Positions 17,995 through 27,779 of a stretch of DNA of 44,603 nt are shown here, piece after piece. The first letter of the stretch is position 1, and every line of letters begins with the position of its first letter. The notes below the pieces were generated by a model, which made no database searches, was not told where the DNA came from, and worked only from the letters and a program-made list of their open reading frames with translations. This stretch comes from an uncultured Ectothiorhodospiraceae bacterium. Its GTDB lineage: Bacteria > Pseudomonadota > Gammaproteobacteria > Nitrococcales > Halorhodospiraceae. The stretch covers positions 1 through 44,603 of the forward strand of contig CAJXKI010000002.1 in the NCBI GenBank assembly GCA_913055765.1, given 5' to 3'. The position numbers and the translations under genes are program-made.

Positions 17995-20900
17995 CAGGCA
18001 TCCCCCTGCCTGCCGGTGGCGGGCGCTAGCTCCGCGACGCCGTGGCGCTCGGCCAGGGCGGCCAGCTCGTCGGGTGCTCGGTCGGCGCCTGCCTCGTCGC
18101 GCGCCTCGGTGAGGCGCTCGAGCAGCTGGTCCACGAGGGCGCTCGGCGTGGCGGCCTCGCTGAGGGCCATGGCGGGGATGCTCATGCCGGTGCGGCCCTC
18201 CAGCGCGGTGACCAGCTCCACGCCCATCAGGGAGTCCAGGCCGAGCTGCTCCAGGGGCCGGTCCATGTCGAGCTGGTCCGCGTCCAGCAGCAGGATGTTG
18301 GCCAGCTCTTGGCGGACGAGGGCGACGAGGGCCTCGCGCTGCTCGGCCGCGCTGCCCTCGGCGAGTAGGAGCGGCCAGTCGCGATCGGCGTCGGCCGAGG
18401 CGGCGTCGTCGGCGTAGCGGCTGGCGATCTGGCTGAGCCGCGGGGCGCCGGCCTGGGGCAGGCCGCGGGCTAGCGTGCGCCAGTCGAGCCGAAGCACGGC
18501 GGTCGTGGGCCGTGGCGACGCCATGAGATCGCCCAGCTGCGCGAGGGCCTCGTCGGCGGTCAGCGACGAGCCGCCCAGGCGCTGCTGCAGGGCGTCGCGC
18601 GTGCCGGTCTGGCGCGCCAGGAAGCCGGCGTCGCTGATCGCCCCCCACTGCAGGCACAGGGCCGGGGCGCCGCGCGCCCGGCGGGCTGCCGCGAGCCCCT
18701 CGAGCCATCGGTTGGCGGCCACGTAGCTGGACTGGCCCGGCGTGCCGAGCAGTGTGGTCGCCGAGGCGTAGAGGATGAAATGCGCCAGCGGATCGTTGCG
18801 GGTGAGCGCGTCGAGGTGGCGCGCGCCCTCGACCTTGGCGGCGAGTACGCGCTGGAGCTGCTCCGTGGTGGTGTTCTGGGCCAGCGCGTCGTCGATGACG
18901 GCGGCCGCGTGGACGACGCCGCCGATGGGCGGCATGGCCGCCCGGCAGCGGTCGAGTACGGCCGCCAGGGCGTGGCGGTCGGTGATGTCGCAGGCGGGCG
19001 CCTGCACGCTGACCCCCCGGCGGTGGAGGGCGTCGAGGCAGGCCCGGCCCTCCTCGTGCTCGGCGCCGCGGCGGCTGAGCAGCAGGAGGTGGGTGACGCC
19101 CTGCTCGGCCAGCCACTCGGCCGTGCGGCGGCCGAAGCCCGTCAGGCCGCCGGTGACGATCCAGGTCCGCTGAGCGGGCAGGGCGGCCGCCGGCGCGGGG
19201 CTGCCGGCGTCGGCGCCCTGCGCGGTGACCGGACGGTCGTGGCTGACGACGATCTTGCCGATCTGGCGGGCCTGCTGCATGTAGCGGAAGGCGTCCACGA
19301 CGCGATCGTTGGCGAAGGTGACGTAGGGCAGCGGGTGGAAGCGCCCGTCACGGAAGCCGGCTATGACCTCGCTGAACAGGCGCCGGGCGTAGGCCGGCCG
19401 GTGGCGCAGGAGCTGGTCGGCGTCGACCCCGAAGTAGCTTAGGTTGTTGCGGAACGGCCGCAGCCCGATGGGGGTGTCCTCGTAGAAGTCGCGCTTGCCC
19501 AGCTCGAGGAGCCGGCCGAACGGCTTGAGCAGCCGCAGGTTCTCCTCGATGGCCTGTCCGGCGAGGACGTTGACGATGGCGTCGACGCCGGGGTCGTCGC
19601 CGGGGTCGTCGCCGGTGTCCGCCTCGATGGCCTCGCGGAACGACAGGCTGCGGGAGTCGTAGAGCCGCTCGATGCCGCTGAGCCTGAGGAAGTCGCCCTT
19701 GCCGGGGCTGCCGACGCTGGCGTAGACCTCGGCGCCGAGCCAGTCCGCGATCTGGATGGCGGCCAGGCCGACGCCGCCGGCGGCGCCGTGGATGAGGACC
19801 CGTTCGCCGGGCTGGAGCTGGGCCAGGTGGTGGAGGCCGTAGTAGGCGGTGAAGAAGGCCGTGGGGATGGTGGCCGCCGCCTCGGCGCTCAGGCCCGGGG
19901 GCCGATGGGCCACGGTCTGCGCGCTCACGGTCACGTGGCTGCTGAAGCTCGCGGGCCCGAAGCCGACGACCGGGTCGCCGACGGCGAGCTCGGTGATCTG
20001 CGCGCCGATGGCCGTTACGGTGCCGGCGAACTCCAGCCCTAGCGTCGCGCCGGTGAAGCCGGACTCGATGGCCTCGTCCGAGAGCATGCCGAGGGTGTAC
20101 ATGACATCGCGGAAGTTCAGGCCCGTGGCCTCGACCGCCACGCTGACCTCCTCCGGGCCGGGGGCGCGCTGCGCCTGGGCCTGCCACGCCAGGCTGGTGA
20201 GCCGCCCGGGGGCCTCGAACGCCAGTGATACGGCCTGCTCGGCGCTGTCGTCCCGGCGCGGGGCCAAGGGGGGGCATTCGCGCAGGCGCGGGGCCTGGCG
20301 GGCGCCGTCGGCGCTGATGACCAGCTCCGTCTCGGCGTCGTCGGCCACCAGCGAGGCGGCCAGGGTATCCAGTGCGGCGCCGCTCGGCGCGGCGCCGGCG
20401 TCCAGGGCGAGGTCGGCCAGGCGCCAGCTCGTGGCGCGCGCCTCGTTCTGCAGCGAGCGCGCCATGCCCCACAGGGCGGTGTCCTCGGCCGGCTCGGTGG
20501 CTGTCGTGGCCCGCTGGTCCAGGCTGCCGGCGACGCCGGTGGTGATGAGCCACACCCGGGTCGGGGTCCCCGCTGCCTCGAGGGCCTGGAAGCGTTCCAA
20601 GAGATGCTGGCACCGCTGTCCGGCTTGCTTGGCCGGGTCCACGAGGCCGGCCAGGTCGATGAGGTGGCCGCCAGGGGTGTAGTGGGGCGCCTCGGTGGGC
20701 TCGGCCGCCTGGCCGCGGCTGCGCAGCCGCTCCGCCAGGCCGGCGGCGATCTCGGCCGTGGCCGCGTCGTGGGCGATGCGCCAGGTGGCGGCTGCCGCGG
20801 CGTCGTCCGCCTCCGTCGTTGTCGGGGCCCGCGCTGTCAGCGCGTAGGCGCCGTGTGCCGGTATCGGGCCGAGGCTGTCGATGGCGTGGAAGCCCAGGCC

Positions 20901-23900
20901 GCTGAGGGCGGTGCCCAGGGCCTCGGCGTCGAGGGGCTCGGCGTCCTCGATGATCAGCCCCATCCAAGGGGCAGGCTGGACGCCTAGGGCGAGCACGGGG
21001 GCGCCGGCGACTGTGGCATCGGCCACCGCCTGGAGGCTGCTGAGGCTCCGCTGGCGCGAGCAGGCATCCACGGCGACGACGGCCAGGTTGGCTCGGGGGT
21101 GCTGCCCTTCCCGCGCCTGCTCGGGCGTCGCTACGGTGATCGTGGGGTGCTGGTCGGTCAGCCGCTCCGCCTCACGCCGGGCGTCCTCCCCGTCGGCGAG
21201 GATGTGGAGATCGCTGTCGGCGAGATCGCTCGTCTCGGCGAGGGCCTGGGCCAGGAGCGGGGCCTGGGAGCCGGCGATCACCAGGGCCAGGCGCTCGCCG
21301 TGGCCGAGCTGGGCCTGCCCGTGGCGCACGCTGGCGGCGATGTGGTCGGCGGCGCAGCGCCAGGCGCGTGTCGTGCCCGCATGCCGGGTGAGCCAGGTGG
21401 CCTCCGAGGGGTCGAAGCGGGGCGCGTCGGCGCCGGCATCGCCGGTGAGCAGCCCGGGCAGGTGCAGGCCGGCCCGGCCCAGCCGGTGGGTCAGCGGGGC
21501 GGCCTCGGGGTGCTCGCGGATGAGCAGCTGCCAGATGGTGCGCGCGGCGATGGGCTCGTCCTCGGGGAGGAGCCGCCAGCCGGAGGGGTCCCGCTCCGTG
21601 CGGCCGGCGTCGGCCAGCAGGGCTAGGACGCGCTCCCAGCAGGCGTCTGCGGTGGCGCTTGCGGCGCGCCAGGCGCCGACGCGCTCCGCGGCGAGCCAGC
21701 CGTCATCGGCTAGATTGGCGAAGGCCTCGGCGGCGAAGGCCTCGGCGAGGCGATCCAGCAGGGGCTCGATCTCGTCGGTGTAGCCCGCGGCGACGGCCGC
21801 GTCGAAGGCCTCGGCCAGGGGGCGCCCGGGCAGGGCCGGCAGGCCCGCCTCGGGGGTGGAGCGCAGCGGCCGCGGGGTCAGCGCCTCCTGGAGGTGGACT
21901 AGCGGGTGGCTGCCCTGGGCGCGCAGCGGCATGGCCTGGAAGCGTGCCCCCTCGATGAGGGTGAGCAGGCGGCCGTCGCCGTCGAAGAGCTCGAAGTCGG
22001 CGCACAGCGAGTGCGGGCCGCGGGCGCGCAGCCGCCCCCGGGCGAGGGACGCCGGGCCGCCGCCGGTGCGATGCTGGAGACGCTCGAGCCGCACCGGTAG
22101 GTACGCCGGTCCCGCGGTGTCCTCGCCGAGCAGGCCGATGAAGAGCTGGAAGGCGCTGTCGATGATCGGCGGCTCGAGGACGGTGCCGTGGGCGGCGTCG
22201 TCGATGGCCTGGCCGCGCTCGAGCCGGGCGATGGCCGTGTCACCCTCGAGCCACAGGGCGGCCAGGGCCTGGAACGCCGGGCCGTAGTCCAGCCCCAGGG
22301 CGTGGGCGCGCTGCTGATGCGCCTCGCGCGTGACGTCGGGGGCGCGCTCGGGCAGGCAGGGGGCGCTCGCGGCCAGGTGCCGCGCTAGCGGCTGCGGCGC
22401 GATCCGGGCGCTGGCGTGCTGGTGCCAGGGCTCGTGTGCGGCGGGATCCCGGGCCTCCACGCGGATGCGCCCGCGCTGCTGGTCGACGCTGGTGCGCACG
22501 CGCTTGCCGAGGCGGCCGTCGAGGACCAGGACGTCGTGGACCTCCAGGTCCTCGACCGCGATGGTGGCGGCTGGAGACCCGGCTGCGGCCGCCGCTGCCA
22601 GCTCGGCGAACCCGGCGGCCGGGAAGACCGTGGCGCCGCCGACCTGGTGGTCGGCGAGCCAGGGCAGGCGGCTGGTATCCAGCTGGCCCTGCCAGCAGTG
22701 CGCCGTGCCGGGCAGCCGGTAGCCCAGCAGGGGGTGCTCGACGGCGGTGTGGAGGCGGCTCCAGCTGTCGCCGCTGGGCTGGATCCAGTGGCGCTCGCGC
22801 TGCCAGGGGTAGGGCGGCAGGGGCGCGAGCGGCGTCGGCGCCGGGAAGTGGGCCTCGTTGCGGGTCGGGCAGCCCGTCGCCACCACCGTGGCGGCGGCCG
22901 AGCGGACGGCCCCGCTGTCCGCCCGGTCCCGGCTCAGGCTGGTGATGAGGCGCCCGTCGCGCTCCCGCTCGGCGAGGGCCTCCCGGGCGTAGCGCTCCAG
23001 CAGCGGATGGGCGCCGATCTCGACCAGGACGTTGGCGCCGTCGTCGATCTGGCTCGCCACGGCGTCGTGGAAGCGGACGGGCTCGCGGATGTTGCGCCAC
23101 CAGTAGTGGGCATCGAGCTCGTCCCCGGCCAGGGGGCCGCCCGTGACGGTGGAGATGAAGGGGATGCGGGCCGGGCTGGGCGCGAGGTCTGCGAGGGCCT
23201 CCGTGAGCGGCTCCCGGATGGCGTCCATGGCCGGCGAATGGAACGGGTAGTCGAGATCGAGCCGACGGGCGGGCACGCGCTGCTCGGCGAGCTGGGCCTC
23301 GATGCGCGCCAGCCCGGCCTCGTCGCCGCTGAGCGTGATCCCGTGGGGGGCGTTGTCCGCGGCCAGGTGGACCTCCGCGAGCCCCTGCTCCGCGATCAGG
23401 GCCTGGGCCGCGTCGGCGCTCGTGGAGGCGGCGGTCATGCCGCCGAGGCCACGCGTGCGCTCCTGCTGCTGGCTGCGGTGGTGGATGACCTGGACGGCCT
23501 GCTGCAGCGACAGGGCCCCGCACGCCCAGGCGGCGGCGACCTCGCCCACGCTGTGGCCGGTGACGGCGGTGGGCTCGATGCCGTGGGCCGCCAGCAGCCG
23601 GGTGATCGCCACCTGCAGGGCGAACAGCGCCGGCTGGGCGCGCGCCGTGGCGGCCAGGCCGAGGCTGCGGTCGCTGGCCTGCAGCTCGGCGCGCAGGTCG
23701 ATGGTGGCCTCCGCCGGGTAGAGGGCCTGGATCTCGTCGATGGTCTCGCGGACGAGCTCGGACTCGGCCAGCAGCGTCCGCCCCATGCCGTCCCACTGGC
23801 AGCCGTTGCCGGTGTACAGGAACACCGGGCCGTGCGGCTGCTGGAGGGCTCGCGCCCGCCCGGCGCCGGGGGGCGCCTCGCCGGTGTCGCCGGCGTGGGC

Positions 23901-25439
23901 GAGGGCCTCCGCCGCCTCGGCCGCGTCGCGGGCGAAGACGACGAGGTTGGCCTCGAGCTGGTCGCGGCGGCGGAGGAGGGTGGCCGCCACGTCGTAGATG
24001 GCCGGTGTATGCTCGCGCAGGTGCTCGCCGAGGGCCGAGGCGTGCGCCTGCAGCGCCGCCTCGCTGCGGGCGCTGATCCGCAGCGGCCAGCCCGGCCCAG
24101 GGGGGTCGGGGCGCCGGATGGTGGGTGTGGCCGGCGGGCTCGCCAGGATGATGTGGGCGTTGGCGCCGCCGAAGCCGAAGCCGTTGATGCCGATGTGCAG
24201 CGTGCCGTCGCGCGGCAGCGCGCGACGCTCGGTGACCGGGTCGAGGTTCCAGGCCGCGAATGGGATGCGCGGGTTGGGCTCGTCGAGGCCGATGGTCGGC
24301 GGGATCTCGTGGTGCGCGATGGCGCCCAGCGCCTTGGCCAGGCTGGCCACGCCGGCGGCCGTCTCCAGGTGGCCCAGGTTGCCCTTGACCGAGCCGATCG
24401 GCAGCGGCTGCCGGCGCTGGCGCCCGCAGGCCGTCGCGATGGCCTCGGCCTCGACGGGGTCGCCGACGGCGGTGCCGGTGCCGTGGGCCTCCAGGTAGTC
24501 TAGCTCCTCCGCGCTGATCCCCGCCAGGCGCTGCGCCTTCTCCATGAGCGCCGCCTGGGCGTGGCTGCCGGGCACCGTGAGGCCGCTGGTGTGGCCGTCG
24601 GCGTTGGCGGCGGAGGCGGCGACGGTGGCCAGGATGCGGTCGCCGTCGGCCTGGGCCTGCTCGAGCTCCTTGAGCAGGAATAGGCCGGCACCCTCGGAGC
24701 GGACGTAGCCGTCCGCCCGCGCGTCGAAGACGTGGCTCCGCCCGGTGGGCGAGAGCATGTTGGCCTTGGCGAAGAGGATGAAGGCCAGGGGGTGGAGGTG
24801 CAGGCTCACCGCGCCGGTCAGGGCCGTGGTGATCTCGCCGCTGCGGATGGCCTGGCAGGCCTGATGGAATGCCACGAGCGCCGAGGAGCAGGCGGTATCC
24901 AGCGACAGGCTCGGGCCGTGCAGGTCGAGGGCGTGGGAGATGCGGTTGGCGATGACGCTGGAGGTGTTGCCGGTCGCCGTCGGGGTGTCGATGACGGACG
25001 GGTCCTCGGCGATGCGGTAGGAGTAGTCCAGGCTGGCGACGCCGGTGTAGACCCCGCACTCGCTGCCGCGCAGCTGGCTCGGTGGGATGCCGGCGTCCTC
25101 CAGGGCCTCCCAGGCCAGCTCGAGCATGATCCGTTGCTGGGGGTCCATGTGCGCCGCCTCGCGCGGGGAGATGCCGAAGAAGGCGTGATCGAAGCCCGCG
25201 ACATCCCCGAGGCTGCCGGCCGCGTCGGTGTAGGTGGTGCCGGGCTGCTTGGCGTCCGGATGCTGGAAGATGCCTGCGTCCCAGCGGTCTGCGGCCACGC
25301 GCGATAGCAGATCGGCGCCGTGGCGCAGCTGGTGCCAGAGGCCGCGGTCCGCGGTGCCCGGCAGGCGGTGCGCCGCGCCGATGATGGCGATCCGGCGTGG
25401 CGTGGGGTCGTTCCGGTTAGGGGTGCGTTCAGTTGGCAT
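17994..25439 (-). CDS. rkpA: Type I polyketide synthase, KS-AT-DH-(degenerate MT)-ER-KR-ACP, RkpA-like
   Basis: KS DTACSSALVAFHQ; AT GHSVGEVAAAW; DH HQVGGATVFP; ER LIHGAAGGVGLAAIQ; KR IVTGGLTGFGRRTAEWLAEQG; ACP LGLDSLMGVELV; no thioesterase visible. Confidence 0.92.
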   Translation of the reverse strand: MPTERTPNRNDPTPRRIAIIGAAHRLPGTADRGLWHQLRHGADLLSRVAADRWDAGIFQHPDAKQPGTTYTDAAGSLGDVAGFDHAFFGISPREAAHMDPQQRIMLELAWEALEDAGIPPSQLRGSECGVYTGVASLDYSYRIAEDPSVIDTPTATGNTSSVIANRISHALDLHGPSLSLDTACSSALVAFHQACQAIRSGEITTALTGAVSLHLHPLAFILFAKANMLSPTGRSHVFDARADGYVRSEGAGLFLLKELEQAQADGDRILATVAASAANADGHTSGLTVPGSHAQAALMEKAQRLAGISAEELDYLEAHGTGTAVGDPVEAEAIATACGRQRRQPLPIGSVKGNLGHLETAAGVASLAKALGAIAHHEIPPTIGLDEPNPRIPFAAWNLDPVTERRALPRDGTLHIGINGFGFGGANAHIILASPPATPTIRRPDPPGPGWPLRISARSEAALQAHASALGEHLREHTPAIYDVAATLLRRRDQLEANLVVFARDAAEAAEALAHAGDTGEAPPGAGRARALQQPHGPVFLYTGNGCQWDGMGRTLLAESELVRETIDEIQALYPAEATIDLRAELQASDRSLGLAATARAQPALFALQVAITRLLAAHGIEPTAVTGHSVGEVAAAWACGALSLQQAVQVIHHRSQQQERTRGLGGMTAASTSADAAQALIAEQGLAEVHLAADNAPHGITLSGDEAGLARIEAQLAEQRVPARRLDLDYPFHSPAMDAIREPLTEALADLAPSPARIPFISTVTGGPLAGDELDAHYWWRNIREPVRFHDAVASQIDDGANVLVEIGAHPLLERYAREALAERERDGRLITSLSRDRADSGAVRSAAATVVATGCPTRNEAHFPAPTPLAPLPPYPWQRERHWIQPSGDSWSRLHTAVEHPLLGYRLPGTAHCWQGQLDTSRLPWLADHQVGGATVFPAAGFAELAAAAAAGSPAATIAVEDLEVHDVLVLDGRLGKRVRTSVDQQRGRIRVEARDPAAHEPWHQHASARIAPQPLARHLAASAPCLPERAPDVTREAHQQRAHALGLDYGPAFQALAALWLEGDTAIARLERGQAIDDAAHGTVLEPPIIDSAFQLFIGLLGEDTAGPAYLPVRLERLQHRTGGGPASLARGRLRARGPHSLCADFELFDGDGRLLTLIEGARFQAMPLRAQGSHPLVHLQEALTPRPLRSTPEAGLPALPGRPLAEAFDAAVAAGYTDEIEPLLDRLAEAFAAEAFANLADDGWLAAERVGAWRAASATADACWERVLALLADAGRTERDPSGWRLLPEDEPIAARTIWQLLIREHPEAAPLTHRLGRAGLHLPGLLTGDAGADAPRFDPSEATWLTRHAGTTRAWRCAADHIAASVRHGQAQLGHGERLALVIAGSQAPLLAQALAETSDLADSDLHILADGEDARREAERLTDQHPTITVATPEQAREGQHPRANLAVVAVDACSRQRSLSSLQAVADATVAGAPVLALGVQPAPWMGLIIEDAEPLDAEALGTALSGLGFHAIDSLGPIPAHGAYALTARAPTTTEADDAAAAATWRIAHDAATAEIAAGLAERLRSRGQAAEPTEAPHYTPGGHLIDLAGLVDPAKQAGQRCQHLLERFQALEAAGTPTRVWLITTGVAGSLDQRATTATEPAEDTALWGMARSLQNEARATSWRLADLALDAGAAPSGAALDTLAASLVADDAETELVISADGARQAPRLRECPPLAPRRDDSAEQAVSLAFEAPGRLTSLAWQAQAQRAPGPEEVSVAVEATGLNFRDVMYTLGMLSDEAIESGFTGATLGLEFAGTVTAIGAQITELAVGDPVVGFGPASFSSHVTVSAQTVAHRPPGLSAEAAATIPTAFFTAYYGLHHLAQLQPGERVLIHGAAGGVGLAAIQIADWLGAEVYASVGSPGKGDFLRLSGIERLYDSRSLSFREAIEADTGDDPGDDPGVDAIVNVLAGQAIEENLRLLKPFGRLLELGKRDFYEDTPIGLRPFRNNLSYFGVDADQLLRHRPAYARRLFSEVIAGFRDGRFHPLPYVTFANDRVVDAFRYMQQARQIGKIVVSHDRPVTAQGADAGSPAPAAALPAQRTWIVTGGLTGFGRRTAEWLAEQGVTHLLLLSRRGAEHEEGRACLDALHRRGVSVQAPACDITDRHALAAVLDRCRAAMPPIGGVVHAAAVIDDALAQNTTTEQLQRVLAAKVEGARHLDALTRNDPLAHFILYASATTLLGTPGQSSYVAANRWLEGLAAARRARGAPALCLQWGAISDAGFLARQTGTRDALQQRLGGSSLTADEALAQLGDLMASPRPTTAVLRLDWRTLARGLPQAGAPRLSQIASRYADDAASADADRDWPLLLAEGSAAEQREALVALVRQELANILLLDADQLDMDRPLEQLGLDSLMGVELVTALEGRTGMSIPAMALSEAATPSALVDQLLERLTEARDEAGADRAPDELAALAERHGVAELAPATGRQGDA

Positions 25440-27015
25440 GGTGTGGCTGTCGGTCGTGCGCCTGCTCAAGGTGATCCCGGCGCTCGAGCAGGGCGGCGCC
25501 GAGCATCGAGGCCTGGAGATCGCGCCTGTTGGGTTGACGGGCCGCGGTCGCGCCGGTGGCCCAGAGGGCGTAGTGGCTGTGGCCCGCCGGCGCCCCGAGC
25601 CGCTCGTAGACGTCCGGCATGGCCGGGACGTGGTCGCCGTACCAGCCGAGCAGCCCCGGGCGTGGGCTGGCCCGCAGGGCCTGCATGAGCGTGCCCAGCA
25701 TCTGGTCGGCATGCCGCAGATGCCGGCAGTAGATCAGCAGGTCCTCGCAGCCTGGCGGCAGCTCGAGGCCGTCAGGCGTCACCCTGGGATCCCCCTCGGG
25801 CTTGGCGAGCGAGCGCTCAAGGTGGATCGGCCCGTGATTCTCCATGGTAACGACGAAGAGGAAAAGCGGGCGCTGGTCCGCGGCGCCAAGCAGGTCGGCG
25901 ACGTAGTCGCCCACGGCGCGGTCACTGACGTATTGCCCCTCGATGGGGGCGCCGGCGAAGGCGCGAGCGTCGATGAACGCCTCGAAGCCCAGGTTGGGCA
26001 CCACGCGATGGCGCTGGTAGAAGCGCGCCGGGTAGGGGTGGATGAATACCGTGCGGTAGCCGGCGCGGCCCAGGTGGTGGGCCAGGCTCGGTACGGATCG
26101 GCGGGCGAGCGGGATGTAGGGGTTGAAGCGGTGCACGCCCAGGGCCTGCTCGTCGAGGCCTGTGAGCACGGCCGCCTCGGTGCGCACGGTGTTGGCGCCC
26201 CAGGCCGGGACCGTCAGGCGGCCGGTATCGAGGGCGCCTGCCCGGAGCTCGTCCCAGGCCGGCAGCAGGTCGGGGTGGATGTGCTTTGACCAGGTGCGCG
26301 GGTCGAAGAAGGCCTCGCTCTGGACCAGGACGACGTGCGCGGAGTCGGGGGTGGCGGGTGCCGGCGCCTGGGTGAGCACGCTGGGCTGCCTGCTGGTGTC
26401 GGGCACGCTGCCGAGGCGCCGCGCGCAGGCCCAGAGGTGGGCGTGCAGGCCGTAGCGGGCCAGGTCGGTGCTCGGCTCGAGGCTCGGCTCGGGGAGCCGC
26501 GCGAGCCCGCGCTCGAGGGCGGCCAGGCTGGCTAGCAGGAGGCCGGCGATAGCCCCCAGGAGGAGCGCCGCCTGGGGGGCGCTGGCGCCTGCGGCGGCCG
26601 CCCAGAGGCTCGGCTCGGCCCACAGGAGTGAGCCGATGGCCACCACCGCCGCGGTAATGGCCGCGATGGCGCGGGCGATGCCGAAGAACGGCACGAAGAG
26701 GCGCGGGAACCGGATGGCGTCGAGGAAATACGTCGTGTCCTGGCAGACGAGGGGCTCGCGGAGGGTGCGCCACTTGATGTTGCTGCACTGGATCACGACG
26801 AGCTCGATGGCGATGAGGGCGCCGGCGGCCAGGATCGGGCGCTGGCCGATCGCCAGGAGCGCGGTGTAGGCGATGCCTACCGTCCCCAGGTGGACCCGTA
26901 GGCTGCCCGGGTGGCGATCCGCCAGGCGATGGGGCGGCGGCTGGAGCAGGCCCTGCGCGGCGAGGCTGGCGAGGCCGCTCAAGGCCGCGGCGAGCAGCAC
27001 CGTGGTCGCCATCAT
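25429..27015 (-). CDS. LtaS/sulfatase-superfamily membrane enzyme (phosphoglycerol-transferase-like)
   Basis: N-terminal hydrophobic helices then VVLVQSEAFFDPRTW, PAWGANTVRTEAAVLTGL, TMENHGPIHLE, WYGDHVPAM. Confidence 0.8.
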   Translation of the reverse strand: MMATTVLLAAALSGLASLAAQGLLQPPPHRLADRHPGSLRVHLGTVGIAYTALLAIGQRPILAAGALIAIELVVIQCSNIKWRTLREPLVCQDTTYFLDAIRFPRLFVPFFGIARAIAAITAAVVAIGSLLWAEPSLWAAAAGASAPQAALLLGAIAGLLLASLAALERGLARLPEPSLEPSTDLARYGLHAHLWACARRLGSVPDTSRQPSVLTQAPAPATPDSAHVVLVQSEAFFDPRTWSKHIHPDLLPAWDELRAGALDTGRLTVPAWGANTVRTEAAVLTGLDEQALGVHRFNPYIPLARRSVPSLAHHLGRAGYRTVFIHPYPARFYQRHRVVPNLGFEAFIDARAFAGAPIEGQYVSDRAVGDYVADLLGAADQRPLFLFVVTMENHGPIHLERSLAKPEGDPRVTPDGLELPPGCEDLLIYCRHLRHADQMLGTLMQALRASPRPGLLGWYGDHVPAMPDVYERLGAPAGHSHYALWATGATAARQPNRRDLQASMLGAALLERRDHLEQAHDRQPHHAN

Positions 27016-27779
27016 CGGGGGGCGTAGCCCAGAAGGCGCAGGATGCGGTGGCTGATGGCCCGCGGGGCGAGGCCGAGCCAGCGGCACCCCATGGCCAGCG
27101 GCTGGGGGAAGGCGATCATGAGGCGTTGGCGATCGGCGGCGCGCCGGACGTGCCGCGCGGCGGTCTCCGGCGACTGCATGGCTGGATGGGGACCTGGCAT
27201 GGCGCGCGCCATGGGGGAGTCGAAGTAGCCGGGCATGACGACGGTGACGGCCACCCCGTGCGGCCTGAGACGGCCGGCGAGTGCCTCGCCGTAGGCCTTG
27301 AGCGCGGCCTTGGTGGCGCTGTAGGTCGGCGCTACGGCCAGGCCGTGCCAGGCGGCGAGCGAGCTGATGAGCAGGATCTCGCCGCGGCCGCGGTCGGCCA
27401 TGGCCGGCGCCAGGGTGCGTATCAGCTGCAGGGGGGCGCGGAGGTTGACCTCGAGGATCGCCGCGCTGTCGGCGTCGGCCTCGAGGATGGTGTCGCCGGC
27501 CGGATGGGCGTTCAGGCCCGCACTGGCGATGAGCCGCTCGGGTGGGTCCGTGGCCTGGACCGCTAGCCATTCGGCAAGCGCCTCTGGCGCTGCCAGGTCG
27601 ACCGCCTGGGTGGTGACCTCGCTGCCGAGCCCCTGGCATTCCGCCGCGATGCGTGCCAGCGCCGCCGGCCGGCGTCCCTGCAGCGTTAGCCGGTCGCCGC
27701 GGGCGGCGTGCTCGCGGGCGAGGGCGCCGCCCAGGGCGCCCGTGGCCCCGGTGATGAGGGTGTGCCGTGGCCGCGTCAT
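27012..27779 (-). CDS. rkpH: Short-chain dehydrogenase/reductase, RkpH-like
   Basis: LITGATGALGGALA Rossmann motif, SAGLNAHPAG, YSATKAALKAYGEAL active-site YxxxK. Confidence 0.85.
   Translation of the reverse strand: MTRPRHTLITGATGALGGALAREHAARGDRLTLQGRRPAALARIAAECQGLGSEVTTQAVDLAAPEALAEWLAVQATDPPERLIASAGLNAHPAGDTILEADADSAAILEVNLRAPLQLIRTLAPAMADRGRGEILLISSLAAWHGLAVAPTYSATKAALKAYGEALAGRLRPHGVAVTVVMPGYFDSPMARAMPGPHPAMQSPETAARHVRRAADRQRLMIAFPQPLAMGCRWLGLAPRAISHRILRLLGYAPR

Noticed and set aside
17995-19116. N-terminal extension of the 802-aa ORF containing the AOS
   Set aside because: Overlaps PKS coding sequence in another frame; the AOS starts at 17994 within a stop/start overlap.
22416-24503. 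695-aa plus-strand ORF (also 16717-18417 and 10517-12007 +)
   Set aside because: Antisense to PKS, AOS or glycosyltransferase genes with clear motifs; shadow ORFs.
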